Assembly: GCA_037974665.1 (NCBI GenBank)
Contig: CM075775.1
Coordinates: forward strand, 65,939,311 to 66,003,310
Reading direction: 5' to 3'
From: Ehretia macrophylla
Taxonomy: Eukaryota; Streptophyta; Magnoliopsida; Boraginales; Ehretiaceae
DNA length: 64,000 nt
The notes beneath the pieces are model-generated. The model searched no databases and was not told where the DNA came from. It saw only the letters and a list, made by a program, of their open reading frames with translations. The translations under genes and the position numbers were made by a program. Below are positions 62,686-64,000 of the stretch, one piece after another (positions within the stretch are counted from its first letter, which is position 1; each line of letters begins with the position of its first letter).

Positions 62686-63233
62686 GTCATGTTGAGGTCA
62701 CAATTCTTTATGTGTTAACGGTTCACAGTCCCAGCCTAGAGAGATGGCCCATTCAAAAGGACCAATGGGCTTAATGACAACCTATCCACTTCAACAACGC
62801 AGCAACCTCGCAAAACCTGATATCGACGCATTGTAGGGCCCTCTAATGTCCCGCGAGTAAGGTTGTCGTCCTTTTAACACCTCACGACGTACGATCCGGG
62901 ACGGAAAAACAGAGCAAAAGTATAAAAGTGGCCCGAAACTGATGAAAACGTTCAATTTGGGGCTCCAAAAAGGGCACAGTAAGCAAGCAAGATGCCCCCG
63001 TCATAGAGCTCTCGGACAGCTTTGCAACGGTATGCTGTGCGCCACGTAACTCCTTATAGATAAAAAGTTATGGGCACCGGAGGGACGGAGACATGGTCCC
63101 AAGCCCTCCACCCTCGGTTTGCAATCCACATGAAGCGAAGTTGTCTTGCCCAAGGTGCCGTGGGGTCCGATAATAGAAATGTGGTGGATAAAGTATCTTT
63201 GCAACCCTAATGGAGCAAAAAAAATTGAAAATA

Positions 63234-63352
63234 GGGGTGCAACACGAGGACTTCCCACGGGGTCACCTATCCTTGTACTACTCTCGCCCAAGCACGCTTA
63301 ACTTCAGAGTTTTGATGGGATCCGGTGCATTAGTACTGGTATGATCGCACCC
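63234..63352 (-). rRNA. 5S rRNA gene, copy 44
   Basis: Full length; about 6 differences. Confidence 0.95.
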
Positions 63353-63910
63353 ATCATGTTGAGGGCACAATTCCTGTATGTGTTAACAGTTCACAGTCCC
63401 AGCCTAGAGAGATGGCCCATTCAAAAGGCCCAATGGGCTTAACGACAACGCACCCACTTCAACAACGCAGCATCCCCGCAAGACGTGATATCGACGCATT
63501 GTAGGCCCCTCTAATTTCCCGCGAGTAAGGTTGTCATCCTTTTAATAGCTCACGACGTACGATCCGGGACAGAAAAACGGAGCAAAAATAGAAAAGTAGA
63601 CCAAAACTGATGAAAACTTTCAATTTTGGGCTCCAAAAAGGGCAAAGCAAGCAAGCAAGCTGCCCACGACGTAGAGCTCTAAGAGAGCTTTTCAACGGTA
63701 TGCTGTGCGCCGCGTAACTCTTTACGGATAAAAAGTTATGGGCACCGGAGCGACGGAGACCTGGTCACAAGCCCTACGCCCTCGGTTTGTTGGCCCAGCC
63801 TCCACGTGAAGCGAAGTTGCCTTGCCCAAGGTGCCGTGGGGTTCGATAATAGAAATATGGTGTATAAAGTATCGTGGCAACCCTAACCGGAGCAAAAAAA
63901 ATTGAAAAGG

Positions 63911-64000
63911 GGGGTGCAACACGAGGACTTCCTAGGGGGTCACCCATCCTAGTACTACTCTCGCCCAAGCACGCTTAACTTCGGAGTTCTGATGGGATCT
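63911..64000 (-). rRNA. 5S rRNA gene, copy 45 (cut by window end)
   Basis: The 3' 90 bases of the gene are in the window, with two differences from consensus; the 5' end lies outside. Confidence 0.95.

Larger units (their letters stand above)
62408..64000 (-). repeat. 5S rDNA tandem array, block 3 (3 genes, running off the window)
   Basis: Resumes inside a spacer at the GAGACTTGGTCAC segment, about 159 bp before a gene in unit phase, while block 2 stopped about 38 bp before where a gene would be. About 120 bp of spacer is therefore represented on both sides of fragment B. Units are 667 and 677 bp. Confidence 0.95.

Overview
The window is nuclear DNA from a flowering plant, probably a eudicot. 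It is dominated by a tandem array of 5S ribosomal RNA genes. I count 45 gene copies of about 119 bp in units of about 676 bp: 44 complete copies and one cut by the window end. The 5S sequence, the upstream TATA-like / GC / C(-1) signals and the T-rich ends are of the plant type. No intact host protein-coding gene is present. The species cannot be named from the sequence.

Layout. (1) Positions 2-1234 hold the broken end of an unrecognised protein-coding sequence, possibly organelle-derived, fused directly to 5S spacer. (2) 1235-25321 is 5S array block 1. Its first gene is on the + strand. An inversion junction near 2273 flips the array, and every later gene lies on the - strand. (3) 25322-37157 is element A, a complete-length Ty3/gypsy chromovirus fossil (Tekay/Del type) inserted in a 5S spacer with a short target duplication. 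(4) 37158-41615 is 5S block 2. (5) 41616-62407 is a three-level nest: an LTR fragment (B) of the A family is split by a second Tekay-type element (C), and C's pol region is split by a non-autonomous LTR element (D). Both inner insertions have perfect 5-bp target duplications. (6) 62408-64000 is 5S block 3, running off the window.

The array looks like an old or marginal part of a 5S locus. The copies differ from their consensus by 2 to about 11 bases, many of them C/T or G/A changes. A four-unit block of about 2.7 kb has itself been tandemly duplicated, a second multi-unit block recurs, and two units are internally shortened. The nesting fixes the relative order of insertion: array, then B, then C, then D. 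D's two LTRs are nearly identical, so it is recent.

The most interesting signals are: a base-paired hairpin kept in the LTRs of all the elements although its stem sequence differs between families; the sharing of LTR blocks and priming ends between coding element C and non-coding D, which suggests that D is mobilised by C-like proteins; the paired TGGGCC motifs upstream of the 5S genes; and the higher-order structure and inversion of the array.
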